Shown: positions 24,850-33,333 of the stretch, piece after piece | Numbering within the stretch: the stretch's first letter is position 1 | Layout: every line of letters begins with the position of its first letter | Origin: Actinoplanes subtropicus | GTDB lineage: Bacteria > Actinomycetota > Actinomycetes > Mycobacteriales > Micromonosporaceae | NCBI RefSeq assembly: GCF_000721705.1 | Contig: NZ_JOJL01000021.1 | Location: forward strand, 124,001 to 188,000 | Length of the DNA: 64,000 nt | Direction: 5' to 3' | Translations under genes and position numbers: made by a program | Notes under the pieces: generated by a model | Told to the model about the DNA's origin: nothing | The model's database searches: none | The model's input: the letters and a program-made list of their open reading frames with translations, nothing else

Positions 24850-25695
24850 TCACGAACTCGTGCCGCGATGGTGTTTCTTGACGTACGTGTAGCCCGGCTC
24901 GAGCGGCGTCCCGTCGACCTGTTCGTGCAGCGTGACCTGCTTCTCCGAGGCGTGCGCCCCGGGCGGGAGCCGCCGCAGGAACCCGTTGACGAGGTGGTCT
25001 CGGCGCTCGCTCGCCTCGTCGTCGTCCGGGTCGGCCGGCTCGACCAGCGGCGCGTAGAAGAGCATGTCGGCCGGCTTCTGCCCGGCGACCGCCGGGTACC
25101 AGGGATAGCCGGAGGACTCGACGCTGCCCTCGACCCGGGTCAGGTAGCCCTCCCGGATCAACTGGTCGACGGCGTTGCGCAGCAGGAACGCGGCCTTGGC
25201 ACCGCGGCCGAGCCCGGTCTGCGCGGCCAGCCCGGCCTCGGCGAGCACCGCGCTGCCGTCCTCGAAGACCCGGCCCTTCTGCCGCACCGCGGCCAGCACC
25301 CGCCCGCGGTTGGACGAGCCGGCCGCGAACTCGCGGGTGACGACCTTCGGATCGTACTCGTGGAAGTAGTTGATCCCGTCCACGTTGATCGGCTCGTCCA
25401 GGGCGGTGGTCCGCACCACGACCTCGCTCTTGCCGACCGGCCAGACCACCGTGACCAGCACGCCGGGGTGCAGGTCGAGCGGCCAGGCCAGGCCGGTGAA
25501 CTGCCACTCGACGTCCTCCCGCAGGCCGGCCGGGAAGACCTCCCGGGTCGCGGTGATCCCCCGCACCCGGTGCTCCAAAACAACCGATATATCCGATTTA
25601 TCGCGCAAAAAAGGCACGCACTCCTCCGGAGCCGCACACACCCCGTCCACCAGATCGGCCCGCCACAGGGCGAGCCGCCGCGTAGCCGTCCTCAT
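24850..25695 (-). CDS. Hypothetical protein, possible winged-helix segment
   Basis: A 281-residue soluble protein that I do not recognise. It has a beta-rich N-terminal half (DISVVLEHRVRGITATREVF, GVLVTVVWPVGKSEVVVRTT), no signal peptide and no transmembrane helix. Residues ~150-195 (GAKAAFLLRNAVDQLIREGY, then LTRVEGS) resemble a winged-helix, so DNA or protein binding is conceivable. It is divergent from the UvrA-like gene across 91 bp. Coding character is strong over its whole length. Confidence 0.6.
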   Translation of the reverse strand: MRTATRRLALWRADLVDGVCAAPEECVPFLRDKSDISVVLEHRVRGITATREVFPAGLREDVEWQFTGLAWPLDLHPGVLVTVVWPVGKSEVVVRTTALDEPINVDGINYFHEYDPKVVTREFAAGSSNRGRVLAAVRQKGRVFEDGSAVLAEAGLAAQTGLGRGAKAAFLLRNAVDQLIREGYLTRVEGSVESSGYPWYPAVAGQKPADMLFYAPLVEPADPDDDEASERRDHLVNGFLRRLPPGAHASEKQVTLHEQVDGTPLEPGYTYVKKHHRGTSS

Positions 25696-25786
25696 GCGGG
25701 ACCCGCCCTTCGATCAGGAATGGAGAAGCGCCCAGAGTACGACTGGTTAGGTTAGGAGCGAGCCGCCCGCGCCCGAAGGAGAGACG

Positions 25787-28174
25787 ATGTCCCAGGCCGC
25801 CGCCGACAGCCACGATCTGATCCGAGTGCACGGCGCCCGGGTCAACAATCTCAAGGACGTCAGCGTCGAGATCCCCAAACGCCGGCTCACCGTGTTCACC
25901 GGCGTCTCCGGCTCGGGCAAGAGCTCGCTGGTCTTCGGCACCATCGCGGCCGAGTCGCAACGGCTGATCAACGAGACGTACAGCGCCTTCATCCAGGGCT
26001 TCATGCCGACGCAGGCCCGGCCGGAGGTCGACGTCCTCGACGGGCTGACCACCGCCATCCTGGTCGACCAGGAGCGGATGGGCGGCGACGTGCGCTCGAC
26101 CGTGGGCACCGCGACCGATGCCAACGCGATGCTGCGCATCCTGTTCAGCCGGCTCGGCGACCCGCACATCGGCTCGCCCCAGGCGTACTCGTTCAATGTC
26201 CCCTCGGTCAGCGGCGCCGGCGCGGTCACCTTCGAGAAGGGCGGACAGAAGACCAAGGAGCGGCGCAGCTTCAGCATCCTAGGCGGCATGTGCCCGCGCT
26301 GCGAGGGCCGCGGCTCGGTCAACGACATCAACCTCGCGGCGCTGTACGACGAGGAAAAGTCGATCAACGAGGGCGCCATCAAGATCCCCGGCTACAGCAT
26401 GGAGGGCTGGCACGGCCGGATCTTCCGCGGCGTCGGCTACTTCGACCCGGACAAGCCGATCAAGAAGTTCACCAAGAAGGAGCTCAACGACCTCCTGCAC
26501 AAGGAGCCGACCAAGGTCAAGATCGAGGGCATCAACCTGACGTACGCGGGGCTGATCCCGTCGATCCAGCGGTCGATGCTCGGCAAGGACATCGACGCGC
26601 TCCAGCCGCACGTCCGCGCGTTCGTCGAGCGGGTGGCCACCTTCACCGCCTGCCCCGAGTGCGGCGGCACCCGGCTCGCCGCCGAGGCCCGCTCCTCGAA
26701 GATCAACGGCAAGAACATCGCCGACTGCTGCGCGATGCAGATCAGCGACCTGGCCGAGTGGGTCCGCGGGCTCCGCGAGCCGTCGGTGGCGCCGCTGCTG
26801 ACCGCGCTCGGGGCGACGCTCGACTCGTTCGTCGAGATCGGCCTGGGCTACCTGTCGCTCGACCGGCCGTCCGGCACGCTCTCCGGCGGCGAGGCGCAGC
26901 GCACCAAGATGATCCGGCACCTCGGCTCGGCACTGACCGACGTCACGTACGTCTTCGACGAGCCCACCATCGGCCTGCACCCGCACGACATCCAGCGGAT
27001 GAACGACCTGCTGATCCGGCTGCGCGACAAGGGCAACACGGTGCTGGTCGTCGAGCACAAGCCGGAGGCGATCGCGATCGCCGACCACGTGGTCGACCTC
27101 GGCCCGGGCGCGGGCGGGGCGGGCGGCGAGGTGGTCTTCGAGGGCACCGTCGCGGGCCTGCGCGCCAGCGGCACCCTCACCGGCCGGCACCTCGACGACC
27201 GGGCGGCGCTCAAGCCGGAGGTCCGGAAAGCCCAGGGCAGTCTGGCCGTACGCGGGGCCGACACGCACAACCTGCGGAACGTGGACGTCGACATCCCGCT
27301 CGGCGTGCTCGTGGTGGTCACCGGGGTGGCCGGCTCGGGCAAGAGCTCGCTCATCCACGGCTCGGTCTCCGGGCGGGACGGTGTGGTCACCATCGACCAG
27401 GGCGCGATCCGGGGCTCCCGGCGCAGCAGCCCCGCCACGTACACCGGCCTGCTCGAACCCATCCGCAAAGCGTTCGCGAAGGTCAATGCGGTGAAACCCG
27501 CGCTGTTCAGCGCGAACTCCGAGGGCGCCTGCCCGAACTGCAACGGCGCCGGCGTCATCTACACCGACCTGGGCATCATGGCCAGCGTCACGACGACCTG
27601 CGAGGTGTGCGAGGGCAAGCGGTTCGACGCGTCGGTCCTGGAGTACAAACTGGGCGGCAAGGACATCAGCGAGGTCCTGGCCATGCCGGTGACCGAGGCC
27701 GAGCAGTTCTTCGCCACCGGCGACGCGAAAACCCCGGCGGCCCATGCGATCCTGGCCCGGCTGGCCGACGTGGGGCTGGGCTACCTGAGCCTGGGTCAGC
27801 CGCTCACGACTCTGTCCGGCGGCGAGCGCCAGCGCCTGAAGCTGGCCACCCACCTGGGCGAGAAGGGCGGCATCTACATCCTCGACGAGCCCACGACCGG
27901 CCTGCACCTGGCCGACGTGGAGAATCTGCTGGGCCTGCTGGACCGCATCGTCGAGGCCGGCAAGTCCGTGATCGTGATCGAACATCACCAGGCCGTCATG
28001 GCCCACGCCGACTGGATCATCGACCTGGGCCCGGGCGCCGGCCACGACGGCGGCCGCGTGGTCTTCGAGGGCACCCCCGCCGACCTGGTGGCCGACCGCT
28101 CCACCCTGACCGGCCGCCATCTGGCCTCCTACGTGGACGGCGCACACGCTCCGCTCATTGTCAATCGACGGTAA
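25787..28174 (+). CDS. UvrA paralogue (UvrA2/DrrC-like), UvrB-binding domain absent
   Basis: The 795-residue protein has the duplicated ABC ATPase architecture of UvrA: Walker [15 protein letters not shown] and [15 protein letters not shown], signatures [11 protein letters not shown] and [11 protein letters not shown], and zinc-finger pairs [22 protein letters not shown] and CEVCEGKRF. At ~800 residues it is about 150 shorter than housekeeping UvrA. Such short UvrA2/DrrC-type proteins bind DNA lesions or intercalating drugs and can confer resistance to DNA-binding antibiotics. It is therefore more likely an accessory repair or self-protection factor. A TAGGTT -10-like element lies upstream; no LexA box is seen. 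Confidence 0.85.
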   Translation: MSQAAADSHDLIRVHGARVNNLKDVSVEIPKRRLTVFTGVSGSGKSSLVFGTIAAESQRLINETYSAFIQGFMPTQARPEVDVLDGLTTAILVDQERMGGDVRSTVGTATDANAMLRILFSRLGDPHIGSPQAYSFNVPSVSGAGAVTFEKGGQKTKERRSFSILGGMCPRCEGRGSVNDINLAALYDEEKSINEGAIKIPGYSMEGWHGRIFRGVGYFDPDKPIKKFTKKELNDLLHKEPTKVKIEGINLTYAGLIPSIQRSMLGKDIDALQPHVRAFVERVATFTACPECGGTRLAAEARSSKINGKNIADCCAMQISDLAEWVRGLREPSVAPLLTALGATLDSFVEIGLGYLSLDRPSGTLSGGEAQRTKMIRHLGSALTDVTYVFDEPTIGLHPHDIQRMNDLLIRLRDKGNTVLVVEHKPEAIAIADHVVDLGPGAGGAGGEVVFEGTVAGLRASGTLTGRHLDDRAALKPEVRKAQGSLAVRGADTHNLRNVDVDIPLGVLVVVTGVAGSGKSSLIHGSVSGRDGVVTIDQGAIRGSRRSSPATYTGLLEPIRKAFAKVNAVKPALFSANSEGACPNCNGAGVIYTDLGIMASVTTTCEVCEGKRFDASVLEYKLGGKDISEVLAMPVTEAEQFFATGDAKTPAAHAILARLADVGLGYLSLGQPLTTLSGGERQRLKLATHLGEKGGIYILDEPTTGLHLADVENLLGLLDRIVEAGKSVIVIEHHQAVMAHADWIIDLGPGAGHDGGRVVFEGTPADLVADRSTLTGRHLASYVDGAHAPLIVNRR

Positions 28175-28209
28175 GTAATACCCCCGTTAGAGTGACGCGG
28201 GGGTGAGGT

Positions 28210-29343
28210 GTGCGGTCCGCTCGAGGGATCAGTCTCGTGTTCGCGATCAGCGGGGCGACGCAGGCCTCCTGGCTGTCGCGCCTGCCCGCGATCCTCGACC
28301 GTACGCACGGCGACCTGGTTCGCCTCGGCCTCGCGTTCTTCCTGCTCGGCGTCGGCACGCTCGCCGCCATGGTACTGACCGCGCCGGCCAGCGACCGCTA
28401 CGGCGGCCGGCCCGTGCTGACCGTGGGGCTCGCCGTCACGCTGCCCGCACTGGCGGCCGTCGCGTTCTGCCGGTCGCCGGCCGCGCTGGCCTTCGCGCTG
28501 TTCGCGATGGGCATCGGCGGCGGGGTCTGGGAGGCCGGCATGAACGTGCAGGCGTACGCGTTCGAGAGCGGCCTGCAGAAGCACGTGATGAGCGGCTTCC
28601 ACGGCTGGTGGAGCATCGGGAGCATGACCGGCGCCGGGCTCGGACTGGCCGCCACCCGCATCGGCGTGCCGCTCGCCCCGTACCTCATCGGGGTCGCCCT
28701 GACCGCCGCCGCGCTGGGCGTGCTGGCCCTGAGCTACCTGGACGACGGCAAGGTCTCCCGGCCGGACGCGGTCACGTCGCGGCGCCGGCTGCCGATCCGG
28801 CGGCTGACCGCGATCGGGGCGCTGCTGTTCTGCGGCGCGCTCGTCGAGGGCGCGGCCGGCGACTGGCTCGCCGTCTACCTGAACGAGGTACGCCGGCTGT
28901 CGCACTCCGGCGCCGCGCTCGGCTACACGCTGTTCGTCACCGCGATGGCGGCCGGCCGGCTGACCGCGGAGCGACCGCACCGGCACGTGGGCGCGGTCGG
29001 CGTGGTCCGGTCCGGCGCGATCCTGGCCGGGGTGAGCGTCGGGCTCGTGGTGCTCACCAAGGCGGGCTGGTGGGCGTTCGCCGGCGCGTTCGGCTGGGGC
29101 ATCGGCATCTGCTGGGCCTTCCCGGCCGCGTTGAGCGCGGCCGGGAACGTCGCGACGGCCTCGGCGGTGGCGATGATGACGGCGGTCGGCTACAGCGCCA
29201 GCATCTTCGGACCGTTGGCGATCGGCGGTCTGGCCCGCAGCTTCGGCCTCGGTTACACGCTGCTCGCGCTGGTGCCGATGGTCGCCGTGGTCGCGCTGCT
29301 GGCGCCGGCGCTGGCCCGGACCGGGCCGGAGCCAGAGGAGTGA
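28210..29343 (+). CDS. MFS transporter
   Basis: A 377-residue membrane protein with about 12 hydrophobic helices and TAPASDRYGGRPVLTVG in the 2-3 loop, the MFS signature. It resembles the compact FucP/YbjJ-like MFS proteins of unknown substrate (GFHGWWSIGSMTGAGLG). The GTG at 28210 is 35 bp after the UvrA-like stop. A G/C-rich inverted repeat (CCCCCG...CGGGGG) between them could be a weak terminator or operator. Its 3' end overlaps the convergent glycosyltransferase by 91 bp. Confidence 0.8.
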   Translation: MRSARGISLVFAISGATQASWLSRLPAILDRTHGDLVRLGLAFFLLGVGTLAAMVLTAPASDRYGGRPVLTVGLAVTLPALAAVAFCRSPAALAFALFAMGIGGGVWEAGMNVQAYAFESGLQKHVMSGFHGWWSIGSMTGAGLGLAATRIGVPLAPYLIGVALTAAALGVLALSYLDDGKVSRPDAVTSRRRLPIRRLTAIGALLFCGALVEGAAGDWLAVYLNEVRRLSHSGAALGYTLFVTAMAAGRLTAERPHRHVGAVGVVRSGAILAGVSVGLVVLTKAGWWAFAGAFGWGIGICWAFPAALSAAGNVATASAVAMMTAVGYSASIFGPLAIGGLARSFGLGYTLLALVPMVAVVALLAPALARTGPEPEE

Positions 29344-30464
29344 TACGCCCGCAGGCCGAGCCGGTCGGCGGCCACGTCGATCGCGGCCCGTCCGCCCGCC
29401 GTACTCCTGATCGGGCGGACGCCCTTCATGAATCGGCGCCAGCGCTCCCGGTCCTGCTGCCACGCCTCGATGTAGGCGACGCAGGTCCTCGGCCAGATGA
29501 ACTGCAGGCGGCCGCGGGACGCGGCCAGCGAGTCGAGGATGTGCCGCTCGCGCGGAGCGTCCGGGCCACCCTTGTCCTTGATCCGCTTCTGGATCTCGTC
29601 GATGAAGTCGAGCCGGGCCGAGAGGAACATCGTCCAGTACGCGTGATCCGCATCGGCGATCCGGCCGCCGTTGTCGAACAGGGCGAACAGCCCCTCGGCC
29701 AGAACGTCGCCGAACTCCTCGCTCCGGGCACGATCGGGGTCGGCGAACGGATCGTAGGGCTTCTGCACCGCGACTCCGATCTGGCCGACCCGGCGCAGCA
29801 TCGTCTCGCCGAGCAGGAAGAACCAGTCCTCGTTGTAGATCTCGGGAAAGAACGAATCGATCCGGTCGGCCGGCACCGCCAGCGCGCCCCCGCCGATGAA
29901 CGTGTCCTGCGGCGCGCCGGTCTCCCGGTTCGCGTGGCAGACCACGGAATTGTCGGGGTAGCCGCCGATGTTCAGCCCGACCCCGTCGCGGGTGTCCAAC
30001 AGGGCCGCCGCTCGCCCCAGATCGAGCGGGTCCGGGACCCGGATGTCGTCGTCCAGGAAGACGACCCGCTTCCAGCCGGCGAGCCGCGCCAATACCAGAC
30101 CGAGATTGCGCTTGGCGCTGGTGTCGGTGCGCCGCATCAACCGGCTGCGGCCGAGAACCGTCGACGTCCACAACGGCGGCAGCCGCTCCACGCCGCCCTC
30201 GGGGTAGTCGACCGCGACCACGTCGAGCCCCGGCTGCCGGCGCGTCAGGACGGCGAAGGCCCGGGCCGCGTCGGAGTGCTTGCTGCAGAGCACCAGCAGG
30301 ACGCAGCCCAGCGCGGCGGCCAGGCGGCCGGCCTCGGCCAGCGCGGCGGCCGGTCGCGCGCTCGGCACGAGGATGGCGTCGACCTCGGCGACGGTCCCGG
30401 CGGGCGCCGCAAAATCGATGAGACCTCGGTGGGATGTGTGGTGCGCGCCCGCGATCACGGCCAC
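29253..30464 (-). CDS. Glycosyltransferase-like protein (GT-A fold)
   Basis: A 403-residue protein with KRNLGLVLARLAGWKRVVFLDDDIRV (residues ~118-143, written here as a region), containing the DDD metal-nucleotide-sugar motif of GT-A enzymes, followed by IGGYPDNSVVCHANRE and a YNEDWFF segment typical of GT2-like enzymes. No transmembrane helix. It starts within the stop of the XRE-regulator gene; a GTG at 30464 gives 10 bp overlap and one at 30458 a GTGA overlap. The acceptor is unknown. The last ~40 residues are low complexity and overlap the MFS gene. Confidence 0.75.
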   Translation of the reverse strand: MAVIAGAHHTSHRGLIDFAAPAGTVAEVDAILVPSARPAAALAEAGRLAAALGCVLLVLCSKHSDAARAFAVLTRRQPGLDVVAVDYPEGGVERLPPLWTSTVLGRSRLMRRTDTSAKRNLGLVLARLAGWKRVVFLDDDIRVPDPLDLGRAAALLDTRDGVGLNIGGYPDNSVVCHANRETGAPQDTFIGGGALAVPADRIDSFFPEIYNEDWFFLLGETMLRRVGQIGVAVQKPYDPFADPDRARSEEFGDVLAEGLFALFDNGGRIADADHAYWTMFLSARLDFIDEIQKRIKDKGGPDAPRERHILDSLAASRGRLQFIWPRTCVAYIEAWQQDRERWRRFMKGVRPIRSTAGGRAAIDVAADRLGLRAYHSSGSGPVRASAGASSATTATIGTSASSV

Positions 30465-31528
30465 TCGTGCAGCCGATCCTCGGCCAACGTCCAGTCGGGG
30501 GTCACCACGGCTCCATTCGGATTGGTCCGGACCCGCATCAGGATGCTGAATGCCGGCGCTCCCTGAAAGCGCTCTCGGATATAGGCTTCATTACGATCGC
30601 GAAACTTCGCGTCGGTCAACGACCGGACGGCGCCATAGGTTCCGCGGCCGTACATCCCATTGCACAAAGTAACGGTCCGCCGGGTGTTGTAGGGGTTGTT
30701 CCCTCGAAAGAAGTGGGCGACGTCCTCCAGCAGCGTGCCGTTGCCCTCGTCGAGCACCGGCTTGAACTGCTCGCCCTCGGCGGTCGAGAAATAGGCCGGG
30801 TCCTCGTCGGTGACCCGCATCTGCTGCCGGACGGGGAGCACGAGCCGCCGCGTGATGTCGCGGTTGAGGGGGTTCCAGTCGACGCCGCCGATCAGCACCA
30901 GGTGCGACGTGAAATCGTCCTCCTCCAGCTCCGCCGAGAGACAGAAGCGGACGTCGGCGGCCGGGTTGACCGCCCGGATGTGACCGTGCAGCTCGATCAG
31001 CGCATCGAGATCGGCCATGCCGTACGACCGTACGTAGTCCGGATCTTTGGGGTCGGTGAACGGCATGCGCTCGCGGAAACGCCGGGGCAGGCTCCCGCAG
31101 ACCATGATGATCGGCTGCTGATCGGGGAAGAACCAGGTGCTCCGGCCCCGCTCGTCGGGGGTGGCGTCGGCGGCGGCCGGCGGCACCTCCTCGGGGAAGC
31201 GCAGGCTGAGCAGGTCGGTGTAGAGCCCGTCCCGCTCCAGGCGCTCGCTCTCGGTGAGCTCGGCCTCGGCGAGCAGCCGGGCCGGCTCCGACGCCACCGA
31301 GCGCCGGCTGGCGAAGAAGGTGGCGTAACCGATCAGCCGGGTCGCCGGCGGCAGCGCGGGGTTACGGGTGGACTCCCATGAGGAGATCAGCGAGAGGCTC
31401 AGCGGGCTCTCGCCGCCCAGCGCCTCGGCGATCTGCTGCTGGGTGACCTTGATGCCGCGCCAGTGCTGAAGTCGGAGCGCCCGGAGACGTCGCGCGAGGC
31501 GGGTATCGGGCGACTCGGCCGGTTCCAT
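30455..31528 (-). CDS. XRE-type HTH protein with large conserved C-terminal domain
   Basis: Residues 8-75 form a helix-turn-helix (VTQQQIAEALGG then LISSWESTRNPALPP). The rest (~280 residues) is a domain I recognise as recurring in actinobacterial XRE-like proteins: IIMVCGSLPRRFR, MADLDALIELHGHIRAVNP, HLVLIGGVDWN, LPVRQQ, TLCNGMYGRGTYGAVRSLTD. It looks like an alpha/beta Rossmann-like sensor or enzyme domain; its biochemical role is not known to me. It is followed by a coupled glycosyltransferase gene. The upstream 180 bp carry several inverted repeats that could be its own operators. Confidence 0.75.
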   Translation of the reverse strand: MEPAESPDTRLARRLRALRLQHWRGIKVTQQQIAEALGGESPLSLSLISSWESTRNPALPPATRLIGYATFFASRRSVASEPARLLAEAELTESERLERDGLYTDLLSLRFPEEVPPAAADATPDERGRSTWFFPDQQPIIMVCGSLPRRFRERMPFTDPKDPDYVRSYGMADLDALIELHGHIRAVNPAADVRFCLSAELEEDDFTSHLVLIGGVDWNPLNRDITRRLVLPVRQQMRVTDEDPAYFSTAEGEQFKPVLDEGNGTLLEDVAHFFRGNNPYNTRRTVTLCNGMYGRGTYGAVRSLTDAKFRDRNEAYIRERFQGAPAFSILMRVRTNPNGAVVTPDWTLAEDRLHEWP

Positions 31529-31545
31529 CAGTGAAGCCCTTCACC

Positions 31546-31567
31546 AAACTTCAGGAGAGGGAAGTTT
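31546..31567. promoter_or_regulatory. Inverted repeat AAACTTC-N8-GAAGTTT upstream of the XRE gene
   Basis: A perfect 7-bp inverted repeat with 8-bp spacer lies 18 bp before the ATG of the XRE-type gene. GAAGTT recurs at 31687 and 31697. It is a candidate operator for autoregulation. Confidence 0.55.
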
Positions 31568-31625
31568 AGGCCGCGGCCTACGAGCGATCCAGCCCATTGG
31601 CGTCGAGTGGCAGATGGCGCCACGT

Positions 31626-31637
31626 ATTCACGTGAAT
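31626..31637. promoter_or_regulatory. 12-bp palindrome ATTCACGTGAAT
   Basis: A perfect palindrome, with a partial second copy (ATTCACGTG) beginning at 31653. Two half-similar sites 27 bp apart in an AT-richer patch suggest a regulator-binding region. Confidence 0.5.
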
Positions 31638-31692
31638 GCGATTGAACCGCGGATTCACGTGCCACTGGAGCTACCTTAAGTACATCGAAGTT

Positions 31693-31707
31693 CCCTGAAG
31701 TTCAGGG
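31693..31707. promoter_or_regulatory. 15-bp palindrome CCCTGAAGTTCAGGG
   Basis: A perfect 7-1-7 palindrome containing the same GAAGTT core as the site at 31561. It could be an operator or a small hairpin. Confidence 0.5.
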
Positions 31708-31806
31708 GGCTCCCGATATGTCCGGTAGGGTACGCGGCAGTCACCGGCAAGGCTGCCGCGCGAGCCGGTCCTCGCGGCGGTCAGGGCGGGCCGCCGCGAG
31801 CCGGCC

Positions 31807-31960
31807 TCACAAGCGCCGGTAGCGGTAGCCCACCGGAGCAGCGAGACGTTCCAGCGGCCGGCGATCGCGCCCCACAGTCCCCGCGGGGCGAAGAGGGTCA
31901 CCACCATCGCCACCGCGCCGAGGACAACGACTTCCAGCACGCCATCGAGGGGGCCCCGCG
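31807..31960 (-). pseudogene. Remnant of branched-chain amino acid-type ABC permease (LivM C-terminus), frameshifted
   Basis: On the minus strand about 45 residues read LEVVVLGAVAMVVTLFAPRG followed by LWGAIAGRWNVSLLR, which resembles the last transmembrane helix and tail of LivM-type permeases. One frame over, the next codons read VGYRYRRL and then a TGA at 31809-31807, the usual ending of such permeases, so a single-base frameshift separates the two parts. Upstream of 31960 the gene is replaced by low-complexity DNA. No other permease, ATPase or binding-protein fragments are seen nearby. Confidence 0.5.
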
Positions 31961-32248
31961 GCCCCCTGCCCGCCCGCCGTCGCCTCGCCGCCCGCTGCCT
32001 CGCCGCCCGCCCGCCGCTGCCTCGCCGCCCGCTGCTCCCGCGCCGCCCGCTGCCCACTGCCCCACCCGCCGCTGCCCCGCCCGGGGGCCGGGCTGTCCCA
32101 CTCCGGGATCTTGAAGGCGCGGCGTTTACAGCTGACGGGAAAACTCCAGCGTCGGCGAGGGGCGAGGGCGTCGGTGAAGAGATTCCGTTCGCTGCTAACG
32201 CGGCGCCTCCTAGATCTGCAAGGACGGCTGCGAGCGGTACGTAGCAGG
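31961..32248. other. Low-complexity, gene-free DNA
   Basis: Positions 31961-32090 are irregular repeats of CGCCCGCTGCC-type C-rich DNA. Positions 32091-32248 are ordinary composition but hold no convincing reading frame. Together with flanking elements this makes 31529-32447 the longest stretch (about 920 bp) without an intact gene. Confidence 0.6.
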
Positions 32249-32326
32249 GCGTCGTGGTGCGCAGAGCGGGCGCGTCGTGGTGCGCAGAGCGGGGGCGTCG
32301 TGGTGCGCAGAGCGGGGGCGTCGTGC
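32249..32326. repeat. 23-bp tandem repeat, about 3.4 copies
   Basis: A 23-bp unit with core GCGTCGTGGTGCGCAGAGC is repeated at 32249, 32272 and 32295, then breaks off. Copies differ at only one base. Confidence 0.9.
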
Positions 32327-32334
32327 TACTGGGG

Positions 32335-32426
32335 CGGGCCAACCCGGCGGCCGGGGTCGGGCCGGTGTTGCAATCGGCGGCCGGGCACACCGGGGACTGG
32401 TGTCGACCGTACGGTCAAGGCATCGG
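32335..32426 (+). repeat. Dispersed ~90-bp repeat, copy A (downstream of vapC)
   Basis: Aligns in the same orientation with 33229-33319 at roughly 75% identity by eye, sharing CGGCGGCCGGGGTCGG, GCCGGTGTTGCA and CCGTACGGTC blocks in order. Copy A includes the perfect palindrome GACCGTACGGTC. Confidence 0.65.
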
Positions 32427-32447
32427 AACCGGCGCTCGCCGTGAGAA

Positions 32448-32870
32448 TCAATCGGCCGGCTGCCATGGATCGACGATGGCGATTCCGGTGTTGGTGAAGT
32501 CCTTGGAGTTGCGAGAGGCGAGTATCGCCGCCTGAGAACGGCAGATTGCGGCGATCTGGGCGTCGAAGCCGTCGATCGGAGTCCCCAGTCCTTCCCGGAC
32601 GGTGACCACGTCGGCGTAGGCGTTGGCCGCCGCGAGGTCGAAGGGCAGGACCTGGCGGGGGAACGCCGCGAAAATCTCGTTGGCGGCCTGGTGGAGTGTT
32701 TCGCGGCGGCGGCCCTCGGGCAGGCGCGCGATGCCGTAGCGGATCTCGGCCACCGTCACGGTGGTCGTGTACAGGCCGCTGCCGCCGTTTCGCTGCAACC
32801 AGGCGCGGACGGCGGCCGCCGGTTCGGCGCGCATGAGCTCGGAAACAACGTTGGTGTCGAGAACGATCAT
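32448..32870 (-). CDS. VapC/FitB-family PIN-domain toxin
   Basis: A 140-residue PIN domain RNase toxin: MIVLDTNVVSELMR (first catalytic Asp), TVAEIRYGI (Glu), and GTPIDGFDAQIAA (third and fourth acidic residues), closing with SKDFTNTGIAIVDPW. It would cleave specific RNAs when the antitoxin is lost. It overlaps the antitoxin gene by 4 bp, the usual order with antitoxin first. Confidence 0.9.
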   Translation of the reverse strand: MIVLDTNVVSELMRAEPAAAVRAWLQRNGGSGLYTTTVTVAEIRYGIARLPEGRRRETLHQAANEIFAAFPRQVLPFDLAAANAYADVVTVREGLGTPIDGFDAQIAAICRSQAAILASRNSKDFTNTGIAIVDPWQPAD

Positions 32871-33112
32871 TCCGGCAGGTCCGCCGCGCGGGGTGGCGTG
32901 TGCCGCGCCGGCGGCTCGAGGTCGACGCCGCCGAGCCGGGCGAACCGTTCGGTCAGCGCGCTGAACAGGTCGGATCGGGGCGCGTCGTCAGTGACGGCGT
33001 CGGTGAGGATGGCGCGGATCTCGGCCTCCATCGACCGGCCGTTGCGCGCCGCGCGTCGGCGCAACTTCTCCCGCACGGAGTCGTCCAGATCCCGGATGCT
33101 GAGGGCTGCCAC
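32867..33112 (-). CDS. VapB/FitA-family ribbon-helix-helix antitoxin
   Basis: An 81-residue protein with an N-terminal ribbon-helix-helix (ALSIRDLDDSVREKLRRRAA then GRSMEAEIRAIL) typical of FitA antitoxins, and a proline-rich C-terminal part that would bind the toxin. It should neutralise the PIN toxin and repress the operon through the inverted repeat just upstream. Confidence 0.9.
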   Translation of the reverse strand: MAALSIRDLDDSVREKLRRRAARNGRSMEAEIRAILTDAVTDDAPRSDLFSALTERFARLGGVDLEPPARHTPPRAADLPE

Positions 33113-33134
33113 GGCTCACTCCTGGTGTTCGGCG

Positions 33135-33155
33135 GTGATAGCAATGCTAGCACCG
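33135..33155. promoter_or_regulatory. Likely VapBC operator (10-1-10 inverted repeat)
   Basis: Arms GGTGATAGCA and TGCTAGCACC flank one central base with a single mismatch, 22-42 bp before the antitoxin start. On the minus strand it contains TAGCAT, a TANNNT -10 candidate. Position and symmetry fit autorepression by the ribbon-helix-helix antitoxin. Confidence 0.65.
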
Positions 33156-33228
33156 CCCGGGCGGCGTACCGATTGCGCTTCGTATCGGGATGAGTCCTGG
33201 GTAGTGGCCTTCCGGGACGTCTTGGGCC

Positions 33229-33319
33229 GGGCCCGCCCGGCGGCCGGGGTCGGAGCCGGTGTTGCAGCCGGCGGCCCCTGGTACGGCGGGTACCTGTCTG
33301 AGCCGTACGGTCGAAGGTG
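33229..33319 (+). repeat. Dispersed ~90-bp repeat, copy B (upstream of vapB)
   Basis: Second copy of the element described at 32335, in the same orientation, ending just before the VOC gene stop. The pair brackets the complete vapBC operon with its promoter. Confidence 0.65.
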
Positions 33320-33333
33320 CGGAAGGGAAACGC

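Noticed and set aside
31671..32390. A 239-residue minus-strand frame as an intact gene
   Set aside because: Only ~45 residues resemble a permease and they end in a frameshift; the remainder is repeat and low-complexity DNA.
32335..33319. Insertion sequence or integron carrying vapBC
   Set aside because: No transposase or integrase, no terminal inverted repeats; only direct repeats of low identity are seen.
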